From NCBI GenBank assembly GCA_047528255.1, contig CP180024.1, positions 744,001 through 808,000 of the forward strand: a stretch of DNA of 64,000 nt, in the 5' to 3' direction. How positions within the stretch are numbered: the stretch's first letter is position 1; each line of letters begins with the position of its first letter. Positions 60,125-64,000 of this stretch are shown here, in pieces. Source of the stretch: G047528255 sp047528255 (lineage in GTDB: Bacteria; Bacteroidota; Bacteroidia; Flavobacteriales; Blattabacteriaceae). The translations under genes and the position numbers were made by a program. Below the pieces are notes generated by a model. It was not told the DNA's origin, ran no database searches, and saw only the letters and a program-made list of their open reading frames with translations.

Positions 60125-61636
60125 CTAATGCTTGAAGTGCCGAATACCTGTAAAGACCATAGCAATTCCATATTCATCACAGGCTTGGATAGAGTTAGCA
60201 TCCCGAAACGAGCCGCCAGGTTGTATGATGGCCTTGATACCACGCTGCGCCGCCTCATCCACCACGTCACGGAAGGGAAAAAAAGCATCGGAAGCAAGCA
60301 CCAAATCTCCTGAAGATTTTTCCAATGCACGTTCAATGGCTTGCCGAGCCGCACAGATACGATTAGTCTGCCCCGAGGAAATACCCAGAGCTTGTTTTCC
60401 TCGAGCAACGATGATAGCGTTTGACTTGACGTGTTTGACTGCCTTCTGAGCAAATATCAAAGATTGCAACTGCTCGGCTGTAGGCTGTTTTTTTGTTACA
60501 ACTTGATAATCCGAAGAGAAATAATCATCGCGTTGTTGCACTAAAAGCCCTCCATCAATTTTAACGTACTCAAGAGTATCTCGAACGGCATCCTTGATTC
60601 GGATCACTCTTAAGTTTTTTTTCCGTTTTAATACATCCAAAGCCTCCAATTCATAGTCCGGAGCCAAAACAATATCCAAAAAGATTTTGCTCATCGCCTC
60701 TGCAGCGGTTTCGATCAGCGTATGATTAACGGAAACTATTCCTCCGAAAACCGAAACCGGATCACAAGCGTGCGCCTTCTCCCAAGCATCGACTATATCT
60801 TGTCCCAGTGCCACACCGCAGGGCGTATCATGCTTAACAGCACAGCAAGCCGGTTCTGAAAATTCAGCCACCACTTTCCAAGCTGCATCCATATCACGTA
60901 GATTGTTGAACGAAAGATCCTTACCATTCAATTGTTCAAAATCCCGAAAAGCGCCTCCGTGAGCAGTGTTGATATAATAAGCCGCTTTTTGATGGGGATT
61001 TTCACCATAGCGCAGATCCATACGCTTTTGATAGGATGCATTGAAATAAGTTGGAAAATCCTCCTCGAGAAGCCATTGAGAGATAGCTGAGTCGTAAGCT
61101 GCCGTGAGATTGAAAACTTTCCCGGCCAATTTTTTTCTCAACGGAAAAGAGGTCTCACCGAGTCGGTCGATCTCTTCTCTAACCGAATCATAATCAATCG
61201 TTTCAGTAATCACGGTAACGTCAATAAAATTCTTAGCCGCAGCACGAAGTAGCGTCGGCCCTCCAATATCAATGAATTCAAGCTGAGCCTCAAACGCAAG
61301 ATCTTGATCATGTTGTTCGAAAAAAGGATAGAGATTCACTACGACTAAATCTATCGGTATAATTAAATGGTTATCAAGAGTTTTCATATGTTCGGATTGG
61401 CTACGTTTGGCCAAGATCCCACCATGGATGTAGGGATGGAGAGTTTTGACCCGCCCTTCAAGTATTTCGGGAAAACCAGTCACTTCCGATATTTCCACAG
61501 GCTCCAGACCTTGTTTCTTTAAATAACGAAAAGTTCCTCCCGTAGAAATGATTTCATACCCTCGATCCGCCAAAAAATGAGCGAATTCGGCCAAATATTT
61601 CCTATCGGAAACACTAATTAAAGCTCTCTTTTTCAT
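60125..61636 (-). CDS. purH: Bifunctional AICAR transformylase / IMP cyclohydrolase
   Basis: A 503-residue enzyme for the last two steps to IMP. The N-terminal MGS-like cyclohydrolase domain (about 1-190) shows ALISVSDRK and ISTGGTFRYL. The transformylase domain has the Lys-His pair in CCAVKHDTPCGVA, a second block KSNAIIVARGKQALGISSGQ, and the C-terminal AFFPFRDVVDEAAQRGIKAI with IQPGGSFRD. It uses the formyl donor made by FolD. Length is normal. IS copies lie 75 bases downstream and 34 bases upstream. Confidence 0.96.
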   Translation of the reverse strand: MKKRALISVSDRKYLAEFAHFLADRGYEIISTGGTFRYLKKQGLEPVEISEVTGFPEILEGRVKTLHPYIHGGILAKRSQSEHMKTLDNHLIIPIDLVVVNLYPFFEQHDQDLAFEAQLEFIDIGGPTLLRAAAKNFIDVTVITETIDYDSVREEIDRLGETSFPLRKKLAGKVFNLTAAYDSAISQWLLEEDFPTYFNASYQKRMDLRYGENPHQKAAYYINTAHGGAFRDFEQLNGKDLSFNNLRDMDAAWKVVAEFSEPACCAVKHDTPCGVALGQDIVDAWEKAHACDPVSVFGGIVSVNHTLIETAAEAMSKIFLDIVLAPDYELEALDVLKRKKNLRVIRIKDAVRDTLEYVKIDGGLLVQQRDDYFSSDYQVVTKKQPTAEQLQSLIFAQKAVKHVKSNAIIVARGKQALGISSGQTNRICAARQAIERALEKSSGDLVLASDAFFPFRDVVDEAAQRGIKAIIQPGGSFRDANSIQACDEYGIAMVFTGIRHFKH

Positions 61637-61670
61637 ATGATCAAAAAAAATGACTCTCTAATTACAGGTC

Positions 61671-62946
61671 GGGACCATTGTTTTAATAGTGGATTACGTT
61701 TATTCAGACCATCCTAGATGAGCTCGTTAAAGACGAGATAGATTTAATTTTTTTACATTATATTCGAAATACTGTTGATTATATATTAATTAATTATATC
61801 TATTTTTATGGACAGCGCATAGTAATACCAGAGACACTATAGAAATTATACACCATATCCTCCATAAGATGCTGGGCATGCACACGAGCTAAACCGTTGC
61901 ATCAAACCTTGCCTGATGCAAATCAACGCTTTATACTTCCAAAAGTATGTTCTACTACCCATCGGGTTTTACTCACTAATTTTTTGAATAATATAGATAT
62001 CTTTCTTAAAAGACTATTCCTATAGGCTTTCTTCTGTATACGGTCTTTGATGCCTCAACTATGAAAGTAAAATACGTTAGCTGGCACTTGATAACCTTTT
62101 TTTGCATATACTTCTCTGGATTTATATCCTAGTTTTCTTATTAATGGCTTTAGCCCTCTAATATATCATGTTCATTGGCTGCTACGCTATGTACAAGTAG
62201 TATCATTCCATTTTTATCCAACCTTATGTGCTTTTTGTATCCGTAGTAGAGTTTACCTGATTTCTTGAGCTATTTTCCTTGAGTCTCTACTCCTGATTGA
62301 TTCTTTTTTTACTCTTGCTTTTCTTTGACTGATTTACTTTTCCCCCTCCTCCTTCCGATCATCCACTACGTAGGTAAGATCTTCCTTTGGAGCAAAGAGA
62401 CTCACTATAATACTAGCCATCTACTATCACTCCTCTTTTAACTACAGCCTGATGCTTTTCTAATGCCTTATTGATCTTTTTCAGTAAGCACTCATATGCC
62501 TTTTTGGCTACTATTTCATTGCGAAATCTGCATAGACTCGTATTATCTGGGATCTGATCTTCCAATCGAAAACCACAAAAGCGCATGCAGGTCAAGGATT
62601 CTTTCACCAATTCTTCCATTCCTACATCACTGAGATTATATTTATTACTCAAAAGCATCATTGTAAATAACGATATTCCACTGTAAGCAGGTTGTTTTTT
62701 ATTCCCTGACCTTTTTGATATATTTTTCTTATTTCTTTCTTCATTCCTTCCTGGTGAATCAAAGTTTTTAACCTTTTGAAAAACTCACTCTTTCTAGTAG
62801 AACGTTCTATATATAATTCACTAAAGCTTATTTACGAGGTGCTTCTGCATCAGAGATCCGAATTTTTTTATTTTTTACTCCAAGTAGACGAAATAATACA
62901 TTGATATTACAAATATTTTAACTTCCTTCGCCCATGCAATGTTCTC
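61671..62946 (-). mobile_element. IS5-like element, full-length minus copy
   Basis: About 1276 bp from right tip GGGACCATTGTTTTAATAG to left tip GCAATGTTCTC. It fills the space between purN and purH; its left tip ends seven bases from the purN stop. An open piece at 62413-62661 covers part of the transposase N-terminal half. Confidence 0.86.
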
Positions 62947-62953
62947 GATCCAA

Positions 62954-63535
62954 TCAAATTCGAGAAGCTAAAAAATCAGCCGACAGTTTTCGAATCGTTT
63001 CAATCAAAATCTCATGCTCGACACTCCTCACTTTCTTCGCCAAAGACTCAGGACTTTCATCCGAACTGATCGAACAGGATTTTTGAAGAATTATTTCCCC
63101 GGAGTCAACTTCAGGGATAACATAATGAGTCGTAGCTCCAGAAACCTTTTCCCGATTTTTCAATACGGCTCGGTGCACCCGCATGCCGTACATACCCTCG
63201 CCACCGTATTGAGGCAAAAGTGAAGGATGAATATTGATAAGTTTTTCATGCCATTTTCTACAAAAATACCCTTCGAGTATCGAGAGGAAACCTGCTAACA
63301 CAATCAAATCGGCCTCACCGGTCAAAATCTCATCAATTTCTTTGGATAAATAAGGGCTACGCTCAAGGGAAAAAGTCGGAACATCTCTATCCAAACCGTG
63401 CTCAAGGACAGTACAATCTCTATCCGCTATCACGTGGCTCACGCACAAGTCAGACAACTCTCCCTGTTCAATCGCTTGAAAAATTCGTTGTAGATTACTC
63501 CCCTTACCAGAAACCAAAACAGCTACTCTCATCAA
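62954..63535 (-). CDS. purN: Phosphoribosylglycinamide formyltransferase
   Basis: A 193-residue GAR transformylase that uses 10-formyl-tetrahydrofolate. SGKGSNLQRIF near residues 9-19 binds the phosphate. LAGFLSIL precedes the catalytic block INIHPSLLPQYGGEGMYG near 105-122, with Asn and His. VDSGEIILQ near 144-152 supplies the Asp. Two adjacent ATG codons are possible starts. purH lies downstream on the same strand, beyond an IS, so the two may once have been one transcript. Confidence 0.95.
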   Translation of the reverse strand: MMRVAVLVSGKGSNLQRIFQAIEQGELSDLCVSHVIADRDCTVLEHGLDRDVPTFSLERSPYLSKEIDEILTGEADLIVLAGFLSILEGYFCRKWHEKLINIHPSLLPQYGGEGMYGMRVHRAVLKNREKVSGATTHYVIPEVDSGEIILQKSCSISSDESPESLAKKVRSVEHEILIETIRKLSADFLASRI

Positions 63536-63669
63536 TCTAAAAATTTTTACTTGACGACAAATTCATTGGTCTGAGAAAAAGTAGGGATACTAGCGAGTCG
63601 GCATACGGATGTTATTATTTTTTTTTTCATCAAGGTAAAAACTTAAAGGTGTATAACAACGTAAAGATT
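63536..63669. other. Spacer upstream of purN
   Basis: Non-IS sequence that should hold the purN promoter. No exact TAnnTTTG box is seen. Confidence 0.4.
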
Positions 63670-64000
63670 AAAATCATTGTATTAATAGTGGATTACGTTT
63701 ATTTAACCATCCTAGATAAGCTCGTTAGAGAAAATGTAAATTTAGTCTTTATACATTGTATTCAAAAGAGTGTTGATTATAAATTAATTAACTTATATCT
63801 ATTTTTATAAACAGCACATAATAATTCCAGGGGAACGATACAAATTATGCACTATACCGTCCATAAAAAGCTGGGCATTCACACGAGCTAATCCTTTGTA
63901 ACGAGACTTTCCTGATAAAAACCAATTCTTTATATTACCAAAAATACGTTCTACTACCCATCAAATTTTACTCACTAATTATGTTGAATAATATAGCTAT
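63670..64000 (-). mobile_element. IS5-like element, right part, running off the window
   Basis: Right tip AAAATCATTGTATTAATAG followed by the AT-rich block and C-terminal transposase text to the window end. Confidence 0.8.

Noticed and set aside
60010..60453. 147-codon minus frame overlapping purH
   Set aside because: Out-of-frame shadow of the purH 3' end running toward the IS; no family features.
159..62661. Dozens of short open frames of 60-180 codons in IS regions as separate hypothetical proteins
   Set aside because: They are pieces of one transposase, or antisense and out-of-frame shadows of the IS ends, such as the repeated minus-strand frame reading LLKNSLLLVERSIYSSL.
1..64000. Many-fold repeated blocks as a CRISPR array or integron
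   Set aside because: The repeats are about 1.27 kb IS copies with terminal repeats and transposase text; there are no short regularly spaced repeats and no cas or integrase genes.

Overview
The window looks like a chromosome segment of a host-restricted member of Bacteroidota, most likely Flavobacteriia. Evidence for the phylum: a DUF2723 protein, fused SecDF, a DUF3127 protein, an endonuclease III without the iron-sulfur cysteines, a short NrdA with a NrdB resembling the Flavobacterium class Id type, MenD, and several promoters of the TAnnTTTG (-7) / TTG (-33) type. Evidence for host restriction: nearly every intact gene is housekeeping, recA and two glycosyltransferases are pseudogenes, and a single IS5-like element has filled almost all the space between transcription units. 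No genus is assigned. By my own sum of the coordinates listed here, IS-derived sequence covers about 28 kb of 64 kb.

Layout: 1-2770 nested IS copies; 2977-3048 tRNA-Gln (-); 3150-6467 DUF2723 protein; IS; queA; IS with a long inverted repeat; serS (-); IS; rplU-rpmA; IS; SurA-like chaperone (-); IS cluster; XRE regulator; IS; prfB, speA, speB, cmk, then two ruined glycosyltransferase genes split by an IS; fabG, menD; IS; nrdB-nrdA (-); two IS clusters; secDF-tatA (-); IS; pssA and a DnaQ-like exonuclease (-); IS; rsmA-folD-queE (-); IS; MBL-fold hydrolase (-) and recA pseudogene (-); IS; bcp (-); nth (+); sufT-like, SPFH and DUF3127 genes (-); nested IS; purH (-); IS; purN (-); IS running off the end.

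The genes cover translation (serS, prfB, L21, L27, rsmA, queA, queE, tRNA-Gln), nucleotide supply (purH, purN, folD, nrdAB, cmk), protein export and folding (secDF, tatA, SurA-like), polyamine synthesis (speA, speB), lipid and menaquinone synthesis (pssA, fabG, menD), and repair or redox defence (nth, bcp). The unusual part is the IS. It is about 1.27 kb, its ends begin GAGAACGTTGC (left) and GAGACCATTGT (right), and it carries a well-formed Bacteroidota-type promoter. No copy here has an intact transposase. Copies sit inside one another at a few recurrent internal positions, and copies touch gene ends so closely that they supply stop codons, a C-terminal tail, or the whole upstream region of neighbouring genes.
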